Positions 8,640-18,269 are shown, counted from the stretch's first letter. The stretch is 48,647 nt of DNA from Proteiniphilum sp. UBA4084 (GCA_002383605.1 DFYK01000077.1:56221-104867), one strand, 5' to 3'. Notes: generated by a model from the sequence alone, not told the origin. A program made the numbers and translations.

Positions 8640-9700
8640 CTCTCTGTTTTTACAACCAGATAGCTGACCAGTACGAACAAGGATTTTTGCTGTTCATAAT
8701 AGCCCAGGTGTGATTTGTTGGCTGGCTCAAATGCACGCCTTGCCTTTGATTTTTTTATTTGTGTTCCCGGAAAATGAAACCGCTTCTCCTTATAACGAAT
8801 ATAGCGGATTTCTCCCTGAGGCATCCTGATAAAATTCATCGCTTTCTCCGGTTCATTGGCAACATAAACCAGCTTCTCGAACATCGGATCTGACACATTC
8901 ACATGCACATGGTGGGGTCTGAACAAACCGATCAGTCGGTTGAAGCCTTTCGAGTGGGTGCGCTGATAATGCAATCTACCATTTAATTCGCGGAAGAAAA
9001 GCGGTTTGTGACGATAATTCAGCGCATCAATGATCTCTTTATGCAAATGACGGGTTCTAACCCTTTTGGAGTCTGAGCGGACTCTGTAATAGAGTCCTAC
9101 AATCGGGAGGCGTACAAACTCGCCACCATCTTCAAATAGCGAAAGCCAAAAATCCCAATCTTCCCTTCCCATGATCCTGTCACAATATCCCCCAACCTTT
9201 TGCCAATCCTCTTTGCGATACATCGCACAGTTATCTATCAGATTGTGCAGGCATAACTTGTTGATACTGAATTTGGGTGATTTCCATCTGCCATTTTTCT
9301 CACCAAAGAACCAGGCTTCGCAGCTAACCAGTTTTACTTCCGGACGTGTTTGCAGCACCTTCACTGCCTCCTCTACATAATCGGGGGAGATGAGGTTGTC
9401 TGAATCCAATGGGAGGATATAGACGCCTTTTGCTTTACTGATGGCATGATTGCGTGCTGCAGAGGCACCAGCATTGGCTTGGGTATAAACCCTTACGATA
9501 TCGTGTTCTTCGGCTATCTTTTCCAGGATATTCAGTGTGGCATCACTGGATCCGTCATTCACGATCAGGATCTCAATGGGAACGTAACGGGTGGCTAGCG
9601 CCGAACGGACGGTTTCATCGATAAACTTCTCTGCATTATAAGCCGGGACAATGATACTTACCAATGGATTTCCCATGTCTGACTTTCTCTTTTCTTTCAT
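8636..9700 (-). CDS. Family 2 glycosyltransferase
   Basis: 354 residues from the ATG at 9700 (MKEKRKSDMGNPLVSIIVPAYN); another ATG at 9676 is also possible. The frame is open to a TTG at 9754, but a TATCTTTG -7 element at 9721-9714 would start transcription downstream of it. The GT-A domain shows PLVSIIVPAYNAEKFI, ILIVNDGSSD and LPLDSDNLISPDY (DSD metal site), then NCAMYRKEDWQKVGGY and GREDWDFWLSL, the usual ED base region. The last 130 residues are basic and of unknown fold. First gene of a two-gene operon with the glycosyltransferase at 7830. Confidence 0.88.
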   Translation of the reverse strand: MKEKRKSDMGNPLVSIIVPAYNAEKFIDETVRSALATRYVPIEILIVNDGSSDATLNILEKIAEEHDIVRVYTQANAGASAARNHAISKAKGVYILPLDSDNLISPDYVEEAVKVLQTRPEVKLVSCEAWFFGEKNGRWKSPKFSINKLCLHNLIDNCAMYRKEDWQKVGGYCDRIMGREDWDFWLSLFEDGGEFVRLPIVGLYYRVRSDSKRVRTRHLHKEIIDALNYRHKPLFFRELNGRLHYQRTHSKGFNRLIGLFRPHHVHVNVSDPMFEKLVYVANEPEKAMNFIRMPQGEIRYIRYKEKRFHFPGTQIKKSKARRAFEPANKSHLGYYEQQKSLFVLVSYLVVKTER

Positions 9701-9765
9701 TATATTAATTGCGCAAAGATAGCGAAGAAAATCCAGATAGAAATTATGTTTCAAAAGAAATACAA

Positions 9766-9799
9766 TTTGCAGGTTTCACAGAAAAAATGCGTAATTTTG
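9766..9799 (+). promoter_or_regulatory. Putative promoter of the nfnAB-pdxB operon
   Basis: TTTG (9766-9769), 22 nt gap, TAATTTTG (9792-9799). The -7 element matches TAnnTTTG perfectly; the spacing is slightly long. It ends 21 nt before the ATG at 9821. Confidence 0.55.
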
Positions 9800-9820
9800 T
9801 AACATAGTAACCAATCGGGT

Positions 9821-10603
9821 ATGAACAAGATTATTGCAAAAGAAAATTTTTCAGAGAAAGTTGTACGTTTTGAAGTAGAGGCGCCACTCATTGCAAAAAG
9901 CCGCAAGGCAGGCCACTTTGTGATTGTTCGCGTAGGAAAGAAAGGAGAACGGGTGCCCTACACCATTGCCGCCGCCAATCCTCAAGCGGGCACGATCACG
10001 CTGGTCATCCAGCGTGTTGGCCGATCATCTGAAAAGATTTGCCAGCTCGAAGTGGGTGATTATATCACCGACATGGTCGGCCCGCTCGGTAAAGCCACCC
10101 ACATTGAAAACTTTGGCACGGTTGTTTGTGCAGGCGGCGGTGTGGGTGTTGCGCCGATGCTGCCCATCATTGAAGCCATGAAGAAAGCGGGAAACAGGGT
10201 TATCTCCGTCCTGGCTGCCCGCACGAAGGAGTTGATCATACTGGAAGAACAGGTTGCCAAATATTCAGATGAAGTGATCATCATGACCGACGACGGTTCG
10301 TATGGTGAAAAGGGACTGATCACCCAAGGCGTGGAAAAAGTGATTCAACGGGAGAAAGTAGACCTGTGTGTCACCATTGGCCCGGCCATCATGATGAAAT
10401 TTGTGGCACAGCTGACAAAAAAATACGAAGTCCCCACCCTCGCCTCACTCAACACCATCATGGTAGACGGCACCGGCATGTGCGGCGCCTGTCGTGTCAC
10501 CGTAGGCGGGAAAACCAAGTTTGTCTGTATCGACGGACCCGAGTTCGATGCCCATCAGGTGGATTTCGACGAGATGCTAATGCGATTAAAAGCTTATAAC
10601 TGA
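9821..10603 (+). CDS. nfnA: NADH-dependent ferredoxin:NADP oxidoreductase subunit A (FAD/[2Fe-2S])
   Basis: 260 residues, ferredoxin-NADP reductase fold. An FAD-binding barrel (GERVPYTIAAANP) is followed by a nucleotide domain with FGTVVCAGGGVGVAPMLPI at about residues 103-121. The C-terminal cluster motif is DGTGMCGACRVTVGG then FVCIDGPEF, giving one Asp and three Cys ligands for a [2Fe-2S] cluster as in NfnA/SudB. With NfnB it forms a soluble complex that couples NADH and reduced ferredoxin to NADPH formation. The annotation 'sulfide dehydrogenase beta subunit' or PyrK-like is the alternative; the NfnB gene 54 bp downstream favours NfnA. Confidence 0.88.
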   Translation: MNKIIAKENFSEKVVRFEVEAPLIAKSRKAGHFVIVRVGKKGERVPYTIAAANPQAGTITLVIQRVGRSSEKICQLEVGDYITDMVGPLGKATHIENFGTVVCAGGGVGVAPMLPIIEAMKKAGNRVISVLAARTKELIILEEQVAKYSDEVIIMTDDGSYGEKGLITQGVEKVIQREKVDLCVTIGPAIMMKFVAQLTKKYEVPTLASLNTIMVDGTGMCGACRVTVGGKTKFVCIDGPEFDAHQVDFDEMLMRLKAYN

Positions 10604-10657
10604 ACATAACGGGACGTTTATTTCAGGTTATCATACAGGAAGGAAACATCAAGAAAT

Positions 10658-12127
10658 ATGAGCGAATATTTACAGGCGGAAAGAGCACAGGAGTGGCGTG
10701 AGATCCAGCGCAAATCAATGAAGAATAAAGACCGTACCGCCATACCGCGGGTGAAGATGCCCGAGGTGGATCCGGAAGTGCGCAGCCATACCTACGACGA
10801 AGTAAACCTTGGCCTGACGGAAGCACTTGCCCTGGAGGAGTCTCGCCGCTGCCTCGATTGTGTGGATCCCACCTGCATCACCGGCTGTCCGGTAGAGATC
10901 AACATTCCCAAGTTCATCAAGAACATAGAACGGGGCGACTATCCGGAGGCAGCCCGCACACTGAAAGAGACCAGCGCACTCCCGGCAGTATGCGGACGTG
11001 TATGTCCCCAGGAACGTCAATGTGAGAGCCAATGTTTTTATACACTGAAGCTAAAGAAGGAACCTGTTGCCATCGGGCATCTGGAGCGTTTTGCTGCCGA
11101 CTATGAACGCAACAGCGGTCAGATCTCCATTCCCGCAACAGCGGCGGCCAATGGCATCAAAATAGCCGTTGTCGGCTCAGGTCCGGCCGGTCTTGCCTTT
11201 GCCGGCGACATGGTAAAACTGGGTTATGATGTCACCGTATTCGAAGCGCTCCACGAACTGGGAGGGGTACTGCGTTACGGGATTCCTGAATTCCGCCTGC
11301 CCAATGAGATTGTAGATATCGAGATTGACGGACTCAGCAAGATGGGTGTAAAATTTGAAACAAATTGTATCGTTGGGAAAACCATCTCACAGGAAGATCT
11401 GAAGGAAGAGGGTTTCAGCGGCATCTTCGTGGGCAGTGGTGCCGGTCTGCCCAACTTTATGAATATACCGGGTGAAAATCTAATCGGCATCATGTCGTGT
11501 AATGAATACCTCACCCGCGTCAATCTGATGCAGGCAGCCGATCCGGAAAGTGATACACCGGTATATAAAGGAAAAAGAGTCGCCGTGATAGGCGGTGGCA
11601 ATACTGCCATGGATGCGGTGCGCACAGCACGCAGGCTGGGTGCGGAGAAGGCGATGATCGTCTACCGCCGTTCGGAGGAAGAGATGCCGGCACGCGTGGA
11701 GGAGATCAAGCACGCCAAAGAAGAAGGGATTGATTTCTTCACACTGCACAACCCGATTCGTTACGAAGGTGATGAGCGGGGACGTGTGCAACGCATGCTG
11801 CTGCAACGCATGCAACTGGGCGAACCCGATCAGTCAGGGCGTCGCCGTCCCATTGCCGTTGAAGGTGACACACTCTGGCTGGAAGTGGATGAAGTGATTG
11901 TGAGCGTGGGTGTCTCTCCCAACCCACTGATACCGCAAACCTTTTCCGGCATGGAAATTACCGCATGGGGAACAATTGTGGTCAACAACAATACCATGCA
12001 GACCGCCGATGAGATGATCTTCGCCGGGGGTGACATTGTGCGTGGCGGAGCCACCGTTATCCTTGCCATGGGTGACGGAAGAAAAGCGGCGAAGTCGATG
12101 CACGCCCATTTAACACATCCGTTATGA
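10658..12127 (+). CDS. nfnB: NfnB / glutamate synthase small-subunit-like flavoprotein
   Basis: 489 residues. The N-terminus binds two [4Fe-4S] clusters: CLDCVDPTCITGCPVEINIP and VCGRVCPQERQCESQC at about residues 68-128. Then come an FAD-binding GxGxxG (AVVGSGPAGLAFAGDM) and an NADPH-binding one (VAVIGGGNTAMDAVRTARRLGA), as in GltD and NfnB. It has no glutamine amidotransferase or large GltB partner here, so it most likely works with NfnA upstream in electron bifurcation rather than as glutamate synthase ('gltA homotetrameric' is a common automatic label). Its stop overlaps the pdxB start by 4 bp (ATGA). Confidence 0.9.
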   Translation: MSEYLQAERAQEWREIQRKSMKNKDRTAIPRVKMPEVDPEVRSHTYDEVNLGLTEALALEESRRCLDCVDPTCITGCPVEINIPKFIKNIERGDYPEAARTLKETSALPAVCGRVCPQERQCESQCFYTLKLKKEPVAIGHLERFAADYERNSGQISIPATAAANGIKIAVVGSGPAGLAFAGDMVKLGYDVTVFEALHELGGVLRYGIPEFRLPNEIVDIEIDGLSKMGVKFETNCIVGKTISQEDLKEEGFSGIFVGSGAGLPNFMNIPGENLIGIMSCNEYLTRVNLMQAADPESDTPVYKGKRVAVIGGGNTAMDAVRTARRLGAEKAMIVYRRSEEEMPARVEEIKHAKEEGIDFFTLHNPIRYEGDERGRVQRMLLQRMQLGEPDQSGRRRPIAVEGDTLWLEVDEVIVSVGVSPNPLIPQTFSGMEITAWGTIVVNNNTMQTADEMIFAGGDIVRGGATVILAMGDGRKAAKSMHAHLTHPL

Positions 12128-13290
12128 AAATAAAGATACTGGCCGATGCCCATATTCCCTATCTGAAGGGGGTGGCCGAACAATTTGGGGAAGTGGAATA
12201 CCTGCCCGGGAATCAATTTACCCGGGAAACCATCAAAGATAAAGATGCACTGATTGTGCGCACTGTCACCCACTTCGGAGAGGAGATACTCGCCGGAACT
12301 GCGGTAAAACTGATCTGTTCCGCCACCATCGGTTACGACCACATCGACACGGATTATTGTGACAGCCACGGCATTGCCTGGCGGACAGCGCCGGGCTGTA
12401 ATGCCAATTCGGTGGAACAATACATCACGGCCTCATTGCTCTGCCTGGCAAAAAGGTATCAGTTTAGTCTGCAGGGAAAAACCATCGGCATCGTGGGCGT
12501 GGGCAACGTGGGAAGCAAAGTGGAGACTGCCTGTCGGAAACTGGGAATGAACCTGCTGCTGAACGACCCCCCCAGGGAGGAAAAGGAGGGAAATTCAACA
12601 GGGATGTTTGTGGATCTGGAGGTCATCAAACAGCAAGCAGACTTCATCACCTTTCATACCCCCTTGACGAAAACCGGCAAACATGCAACCTTCCACCTGG
12701 CTGATGAATCCTTTCTACGAACCGTCGCCAGGAAGCCCTTTATCATAAATGCTGCCCGTGGAGGCATCACCGACAATCAGGCACTCAAAAAGGCTCTCCA
12801 CGAAGGGAACATCTCCGGGGTTGTGATGGATTGCTGGGAAAACGAACCGGATATAGACCGGGAACTGCTCGCACTGGCCGATATTGCCACGCCCCATATT
12901 GCCGGCTACAGTGCCGACGGCAAATGGACCGCCACTAAGATGAGCCTGGAAAACCTGAATAATTTCTTCAGACTTGGCGTCACGCCTCAATACGACAAGA
13001 TACCGCAGCCCCTGCTACCGGTGATTGATCTGGATAAAGTATCTCCCAATGCCCAACTGGCGCATGCTGTCTGGCATAGCTATGATCCAATGACAGAAAC
13101 GATTGCACTCAAACCGTCACCTGAAAAATTCTATTGGTTTCGTTCAAACTATCCGTTGAGAAGGGAATATCAAGCATACAGGATCGTTAATGCAGCCCCG
13201 TCTGTGACAGAGAAACTGGAGATGCTGGGATTCGGACAATCCACTGCTTTTGAAGAAAAAGGTAATCTGCTGAAAGATCGAACGTTTTAA
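12124..13290 (+). CDS. pdxB: 4-phosphoerythronate dehydrogenase
   Basis: 388 residues. Oxidises 4-phospho-D-erythronate, the second step of the DXP-dependent pyridoxal phosphate pathway, with NAD. D-2-hydroxyacid dehydrogenase fold: NAD motif IGIVGVGNVGSKVE at about 122-135, catalytic Arg in NAARGGITDNQAL, Glu in CWENEPDIDREL, His in DIATPHIAGYSADGK. The C-terminal extension after residue 285 matches the PdxB dimerisation domain and separates it from SerA. Translationally coupled to nfnB; the pairing with a redox-balancing enzyme is a curiosity of gene order. Confidence 0.92.
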   Translation: MKIKILADAHIPYLKGVAEQFGEVEYLPGNQFTRETIKDKDALIVRTVTHFGEEILAGTAVKLICSATIGYDHIDTDYCDSHGIAWRTAPGCNANSVEQYITASLLCLAKRYQFSLQGKTIGIVGVGNVGSKVETACRKLGMNLLLNDPPREEKEGNSTGMFVDLEVIKQQADFITFHTPLTKTGKHATFHLADESFLRTVARKPFIINAARGGITDNQALKKALHEGNISGVVMDCWENEPDIDRELLALADIATPHIAGYSADGKWTATKMSLENLNNFFRLGVTPQYDKIPQPLLPVIDLDKVSPNAQLAHAVWHSYDPMTETIALKPSPEKFYWFRSNYPLRREYQAYRIVNAAPSVTEKLEMLGFGQSTAFEEKGNLLKDRTF

Positions 13291-13326
13291 TAGTAGAATT
13301 TAACGTAAATAAGGGAAACAGGACTT

Positions 13327-13355
13327 TTTTTATTATACGGAATTGGGTATATTTG
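13327..13355 (+). promoter_or_regulatory. Putative promoter of the OmpA/TPR lipoprotein gene
   Basis: TATATTTG (13348-13355) is a perfect TAnnTTTG. A T-run ending near 13330 stands at the -33 distance but is TTTT, not TTTG. Predicted 5' leader is about 50 nt. Confidence 0.5.
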
Positions 13356-13413
13356 CCTACTGTAAAATACCGGGGAATTGATTAAGTAAATTTATATAAA
13401 CATTCAAACCAAC

Positions 13414-15114
13414 ATGAACAGGAAATCCAATCTTTTATCGCTTTTGTTTGCTTTGACGGTGGTTTTATTCGCTACCTCATGCAGCAGTAAATTGAAACCG
13501 CTTTCGCAAAGCAACTTCAATGTCACGCCCTCACCGATGGAGACGGTGGGTAATCAAGTTCCAGTAACCGTAAATGGAACCTTCCCCGAAAAGTGGTTCC
13601 ACAAAAACGCCATCGTTACCATCACACCCGTCCTGAAATATGGAAACAGCGAACTGGCCGGCACGCCTTTCAGCTATCAGGGTGAAAACATCTCCGGAAA
13701 CAGAGTGACAATCTCCAATAGCAGAGGTGGTAATTTCACCATCACTTCTACCTTTCCCTATTCTCCCGAGATGCTCAACTCGGAACTGTATTTACGATTC
13801 GACGGGAAAATAAAGAACAAACAATCTATTCTGCCTGATTTAAAAGTGGCAGACGGTGTTATTGCCACATCGGCACTGGCCGACGTGAGGACAAGCGCGC
13901 CCTCGGTGGCAGATGATAAATTTCAGCGCATCATCCAGCAAGCCCAGGAAGCCAGCATCATGTTCGTGATTCAGCAGGCCAATCTGCGTCAGAGCGAATT
14001 GAACAAAGGAGACATGAGCACCTGGAAAAACCGTGTTGAACAGGCTTTCAACGATCCGAAACAAAACGTAAACGTGGAAGTATCTGCTTATGCATCTCCC
14101 GATGGAGGTGTTTCACTCAACGAAAGACTGGCAGCACAGCGTGAGAAAAATACTTCTGCCTACCTGGAAAAAGAATTGAAAAGCAGAAATATCGATACCG
14201 ATGTATATGCCCGTTACACTGCCCAGGATTGGGATGGTTTCCGTCAGCTTGTATCAGCATCCAACTTACAGGATAAGGAACTGATACTGCGCGTACTGGA
14301 GATGTATCCCGACTCAGAAACACGCGAGAAGGAAATCAAAAATATCTCTTATGTATTCGAAGATCTTGCTGAAACCATCCTCCCGCAACTGCGCCGTTCA
14401 CGAATCACCGCCAACATTGAGATCGTTGGCAAGTCGGATGAAGAGATCATGACTGCCTGGAACAGCAATCCGAAAGAACTGACGGTTGAAGAGCTGTTGT
14501 ATGCTTCTACCATCACCTCAGATGAGAAAGTAAAGGAACGTATTTATCAGTACGTCACAGCCAACTTCTCAAACGATTACAGGGGCTGGAACAATATTGG
14601 AACCATGTTCTACAAACAGGGCGACTACGCAAAAGCAAAACAGGCTTTTGATCGTGCAGCACAAGTAAATCCCTCCGCTCCCGAAGTGAACATGAACAAA
14701 GCCCTGCTGGCCATCATGAACAACGACCTGCAAACAGCCAATGAGCTGTTGGGACGTTCTGCAGGTGCAGACGGCCTCGACGAAGCAATGGGATTGATCA
14801 ATCTGCTACAGGGTAACTACAATCAGGCTGTGGGTGCATATGGCAACAACAAGACAAACAATGCCGGTCTCGCGCAATTGCTCGTGCGGGATTACAACAA
14901 AGCCAAGCAGATACTTGAATCAGTGGAAAATCCAAATGCCACAACTGCATACCTGCTGGCCATCATTGCCTCACGCACAAACAACTTCAACGATGTATCC
15001 ACAAACCTGAGAACGGCCATCAGTCGTGATCGTAGCTTTGCGGCCACTGCTGACAAAGACCTGGAATTTGCCAAATACCGCACCAACCAGGAATTCAGAT
15101 CGATCGTACAATAA
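13414..15114 (+). CDS. OmpA-like/TPR outer-membrane lipoprotein
   Basis: 566 residues. Lipoprotein signal peptide with lipobox FATSC (Cys at about residue 23) and Ser residues after it. Residues about 45-170 are a beta-rich domain of unknown family. Residues about 205-260 (VNVEVSAYASPDGGVSLNERLAAQREKNT) resemble an OmpA C-terminal peptidoglycan-binding domain, though the usual C-terminal half is not clear. Residues about 385-450 are TPR repeats (GWNNIGTMFYKQGDYAKAKQAF, NPSAPEVNMNKALLA). Probably a cell-envelope structural protein held to the outer membrane. Monocistronic: own -7 element and a strong terminator 26 bp after its stop. Confidence 0.82.
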   Translation: MNRKSNLLSLLFALTVVLFATSCSSKLKPLSQSNFNVTPSPMETVGNQVPVTVNGTFPEKWFHKNAIVTITPVLKYGNSELAGTPFSYQGENISGNRVTISNSRGGNFTITSTFPYSPEMLNSELYLRFDGKIKNKQSILPDLKVADGVIATSALADVRTSAPSVADDKFQRIIQQAQEASIMFVIQQANLRQSELNKGDMSTWKNRVEQAFNDPKQNVNVEVSAYASPDGGVSLNERLAAQREKNTSAYLEKELKSRNIDTDVYARYTAQDWDGFRQLVSASNLQDKELILRVLEMYPDSETREKEIKNISYVFEDLAETILPQLRRSRITANIEIVGKSDEEIMTAWNSNPKELTVEELLYASTITSDEKVKERIYQYVTANFSNDYRGWNNIGTMFYKQGDYAKAKQAFDRAAQVNPSAPEVNMNKALLAIMNNDLQTANELLGRSAGADGLDEAMGLINLLQGNYNQAVGAYGNNKTNNAGLAQLLVRDYNKAKQILESVENPNATTAYLLAIIASRTNNFNDVSTNLRTAISRDRSFAATADKDLEFAKYRTNQEFRSIVQ

Positions 15115-15139
15115 ATGATGTGATCCTATTCACAGAAGA

Positions 15140-15167
15140 AGTGGGCCCTGCGGGTCCACTTTTTTTA
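15140..15167 (+). terminator. Rho-independent terminator
   Basis: A 9-bp stem (15140-15148 with 15152-15160, one G-T pair, loop TGC) is followed directly by seven T. It terminates the lipoprotein gene. Confidence 0.9.
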
Positions 15168-15254
15168 TTCAGATAACTGTGTATGCAGGAGGTAAATGAT
15201 CTGCTTTTTGTTATAAAAAGTGTAGTTTAAAGAAGTGAATTGCTGAAAAACGTG

Positions 15255-15262
15255 TAATTTTG
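15255..15262 (+). promoter_or_regulatory. Putative -7 element of trkH
   Basis: TAATTTTG, a perfect TAnnTTTG, 55 nt before the ATG at 15318. No TTTG at the -33 distance. Confidence 0.4.
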
Positions 15263-15317
15263 TCACCGCAATACAACGTCGTTGCAAAAAAATAAAAAAC
15301 GGATAATTACAAATTAT

Positions 15318-16772
15318 ATGATCCGGACAAAAGTTGTCGTAAAGTACCTGGGATTTATCCTGTTATTTAATTCGCTGTTTCTGTTTATCTCGGCAGCCAT
15401 CTCACTATTCAACAACGAAACATCTTTAATCCCCCTAACGATCAGTACAATAATATGTGCTGTAGCAGGTATTCTGCCGCGGCTATTTATTGGAAAAACA
15501 GGGGAAGTACAATTTCATGAAGGACTTGCCATCAGCGTGATCGGATGGTTTGTGACCTGTATCGCAGGCATGCTTCCTTATTTAATATGGGGAGGTGAAT
15601 TCGACACAATAGCCAATGCTTTTTTTGAAAGTGTATCAGGTTTTACGACTACAGGTGCCAGTATTTTAAATGATATAGAGGCACTGCCCAAAGGATTGCT
15701 ATTCTGGCGTTCTTCCACCTCATTTATTGGGGGCGTGGGCATTGTTCTATTTGTATTGCTGGTGCTTCCTGAAAAAAAGGGAGTCATGACGAGTTTTTAC
15801 CGCTCAGAGGTATCAGACTTATCAAAAATGAGTTTTCTAACGAGATCAAGACAGATTATCAGAATCATTGCGACTGTGTATTTCAGCCTGATTATTGTAG
15901 AAACAACCCTGTTAACGTTATTGGGAGTTAGTTTCTTCGACGCTGTCTGTCATTCTTTCACCACGGTGGCTACCTCCGGATTTTCCACCAAAAACTTAAG
16001 CATTGCTGCTTTTGATAGTATATGGGTAGAGATAATTATCATGTTTTTTATGTTTATCAGTAGTATCCATTTCGGGTTGATTTACGCTACAATCACAAGA
16101 AAGAAAAACAATATTTTCTCCTCACGCCCGGCCCGCTTATATTTATTGGTGATGCTTACTGGCATCATTTTAATAACACTGCAACTGACGGGAGAAAATA
16201 TTTACGGATTTTGGGAATCGCTCCGGTATGCTGCTTTTCAGGTGATCTCTTTGGGAAGTACCACCGGTTACGCAACGGTAGATACTGCGAACTGGCCTGT
16301 ATTTTCAATCATTCTGCTTCTCTATTTTTCCATTCAGTGCGGAATGGTCGGTTCCACTGCCGGAGGAATAAAATTTGACCGTATTTATCTATTTTTCATT
16401 TCAGTAAAGAAACAATTAAAACTTATTTTACACCCCGAAGGAGTCTTCGCTGTGAAAATAAACAAACAAATGATCGATCAAAACCTACAGTTGCAAATTA
16501 TGGTTTTTATTATTCTCTATATCCTTACATTCTCGCTAACTGCACTCTTACTTTCCGTTATGGGTATTGATTTGTTAACTGCGTTCTCTGCATCCATTGC
16601 GACTATTGGAAATGTAGGTCCGGGATTTGGCGGAGTAAGTTCACTGAGTAACTACAGCCATTTACCCGACGCTGCCAAATATGTCCTTTCTTTCAACATG
16701 CTGCTGGGACGTCTCGAGATCATGAATGTGTTTGCACTCTTTATGATGTTGTCGTTAAAAAGGAAAGGTTGA
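15318..16772 (+). CDS. trkH: TrkH/KtrB-family potassium uptake membrane subunit
   Basis: 484 residues from the ATG at 15318 (MIRTKVVVKYLGF); the frame also opens at a TTG at 15282, which is less likely. About ten membrane segments arranged as four M1-P-M2 repeats. Pore loops with the filter Gly are visible: SVSGFTTTGASI, TTVATSGFSTKN, SLGSTTGYATVD and ATIGNVGPGFGG. These line a K+ (or Na+) channel-like path. No trkA/ktrA gate subunit is adjacent, so it must be encoded elsewhere. Bacteroidota homologues are usually called TrkH. Confidence 0.92.
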   Translation: MIRTKVVVKYLGFILLFNSLFLFISAAISLFNNETSLIPLTISTIICAVAGILPRLFIGKTGEVQFHEGLAISVIGWFVTCIAGMLPYLIWGGEFDTIANAFFESVSGFTTTGASILNDIEALPKGLLFWRSSTSFIGGVGIVLFVLLVLPEKKGVMTSFYRSEVSDLSKMSFLTRSRQIIRIIATVYFSLIIVETTLLTLLGVSFFDAVCHSFTTVATSGFSTKNLSIAAFDSIWVEIIIMFFMFISSIHFGLIYATITRKKNNIFSSRPARLYLLVMLTGIILITLQLTGENIYGFWESLRYAAFQVISLGSTTGYATVDTANWPVFSIILLLYFSIQCGMVGSTAGGIKFDRIYLFFISVKKQLKLILHPEGVFAVKINKQMIDQNLQLQIMVFIILYILTFSLTALLLSVMGIDLLTAFSASIATIGNVGPGFGGVSSLSNYSHLPDAAKYVLSFNMLLGRLEIMNVFALFMMLSLKRKG

Positions 16773-16830
16773 GGCAGGCAGTTTGATGATATTGGCGACC
16801 TGCCCGGAACGAAATGCCGTTTACTTTTCG

Positions 16831-16838
16831 TATCTTTG
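16831..16838 (+). promoter_or_regulatory. Putative -7 element of tyrS
   Basis: TATCTTTG, the commonest -7 form in this window, 30 nt before the first ATG of tyrS. No matching -33 TTTG. Confidence 0.45.
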
Positions 16839-16868
16839 CGACACTTTTTTAAACAACTGACTGCTTAA

Positions 16869-18167
16869 ATGATGATGAACTTTGTGGAAGAACTCCGTTG
16901 GCGCGGCATGATACAGGATGTGATGCCCGGCACGGAAGAACAGTTAATGAAAGAACAAACCGCGGGTTATCTGGGAATAGACCCCACTGCCGATTCTTTG
17001 CATATCGGTCATCTGGTGGGTGTAATGATGCTAAAACACTTTCAACGTGCCGGACATACTCCCGTCGCACTGGTGGGCGGTGCCACGGGAATGATTGGCG
17101 ATCCCTCCATGAAATCGGCCGAGCGCAATCTGCTCGATGAAGAGACATTGCGCCACAACCAGGAAGCCATTAAAATACAGCTGGCCAAATTTCTCGATTT
17201 TGAGAGCGACATACCCAACAAGGCCATCCTGGTGAACAACTACGACTGGATGAAGGATTACAGCTTTCTGAACTTCATCCGTGATATCGGGAAGCACATC
17301 ACTGTAAACTACATGATGGCGAAAGACTCTGTAAAAAAACGACTCAGCGGTGAATCGAGTGAAGGAATGTCGTTCACCGAGTTCTCTTATCAGCTAATGC
17401 AGGGTTATGATTTTCTGCATCTATACAGGGAAAAGGGTTGCCGCCTGCAACTGGGAGGATCCGACCAGTGGGGAAATATAACGACCGGAACCGAACTGAT
17501 ACGTCGTGTGGAAGGTGGAGAAGCTTTTGCCCTGGTCTGCCCACTGATCACCAAAGCCGATGGCGGCAAATTCGGAAAGACCGAGAGCGGCAACGTGTGG
17601 CTCGACCGGCGTTATACATCTCCCTATAAGTTTTATCAGTTCTGGTTGAATGTGAGCGACACCGATGCCGAAAAATACATCAAGATATTTACCGCTCTCT
17701 CAAAAGAAGAGATTGAGGCGCTGGTGGCAGAACAACAATCGGCTCCCCATCTGCGTCCGTTACAGAAGAAACTGGCTGAAGAGATTACCGTGATGGTTCA
17801 CTCACGGGAAGATTACACCATGGCCGTGGATGCTTCGGAGATTCTCTTTGGGAAATCCACCTCACAGGCACTGCATGCCATCGACGAGGAAACATTCCTG
17901 CAGGTATTTGAAGGAGTACCGCAATTTGGCATCTCAAAAGAAAAACTGGCCGCAGGAATCAAAGCCGTGGATCTGCTGACTGACGATGCGGCAGTCTTTC
18001 CTTCCAAGGGTGAGATGCGCAAAACGGTGCAGGCAGGCGGCGTGATGATCAACAAAGAGAAACTGGAAATATTTGATGACCAGATCGACCACTCACATCT
18101 GATCGGAAACAAATATATCCTGGCACAACGGGGAAAAAAGAACTATTTCCTGCTCATTGCAGAATAA
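16869..18167 (+). CDS. tyrS: Tyrosyl-tRNA synthetase
   Basis: Class I aminoacyl-tRNA synthetase charging tRNA-Tyr. HIGH motif in DSLHIGHLVG at about residue 42; KMSKS counterpart KFGKTESGNVWL at about 237; tyrosine-binding YQLMQGYDFLHLY and LGGSDQWGNI. The C-terminal S4 RNA-binding domain covers about 355-432. Three ATG codons stand in a row (16869, 16872, 16875); the third (MNFVEELRWRG) is the usual family start, and 16869 gives 432 aa. tRNA-Gln follows under its own promoter. Confidence 0.96.
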   Translation: MMMNFVEELRWRGMIQDVMPGTEEQLMKEQTAGYLGIDPTADSLHIGHLVGVMMLKHFQRAGHTPVALVGGATGMIGDPSMKSAERNLLDEETLRHNQEAIKIQLAKFLDFESDIPNKAILVNNYDWMKDYSFLNFIRDIGKHITVNYMMAKDSVKKRLSGESSEGMSFTEFSYQLMQGYDFLHLYREKGCRLQLGGSDQWGNITTGTELIRRVEGGEAFALVCPLITKADGGKFGKTESGNVWLDRRYTSPYKFYQFWLNVSDTDAEKYIKIFTALSKEEIEALVAEQQSAPHLRPLQKKLAEEITVMVHSREDYTMAVDASEILFGKSTSQALHAIDEETFLQVFEGVPQFGISKEKLAAGIKAVDLLTDDAAVFPSKGEMRKTVQAGGVMINKEKLEIFDDQIDHSHLIGNKYILAQRGKKNYFLLIAE

Positions 18168-18210
18168 AGCTGTTAAAGCTGATTTTCACACCCAAATTGA
18201 AGGGGAAAAA

Positions 18211-18242
18211 TTTGCAACGTTAAAATTATTATACTACTTTTG
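18211..18242 (+). promoter_or_regulatory. Promoter of tRNA-Gln
   Basis: TTTG (18211-18214), 20 nt spacer, TACTTTTG (18235-18242). Both Bacteroidota promoter elements match with ideal spacing, predicting a start near 18249, some 20 nt before the mature tRNA. Confidence 0.8.
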
Positions 18243-18269
18243 CACTGCTTTTCACGAAGCAGTAAGGAT

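Noticed and set aside
11830..12420. 196-codon antisense ORF over nfnB and pdxB
   Set aside because: Lies opposite two well-supported genes and shows no family features.
15282..15317. N-terminal extension of TrkH
   Set aside because: Would need a TTG start and adds basic residues not typical of the family; ATG at 15318 is preferred.
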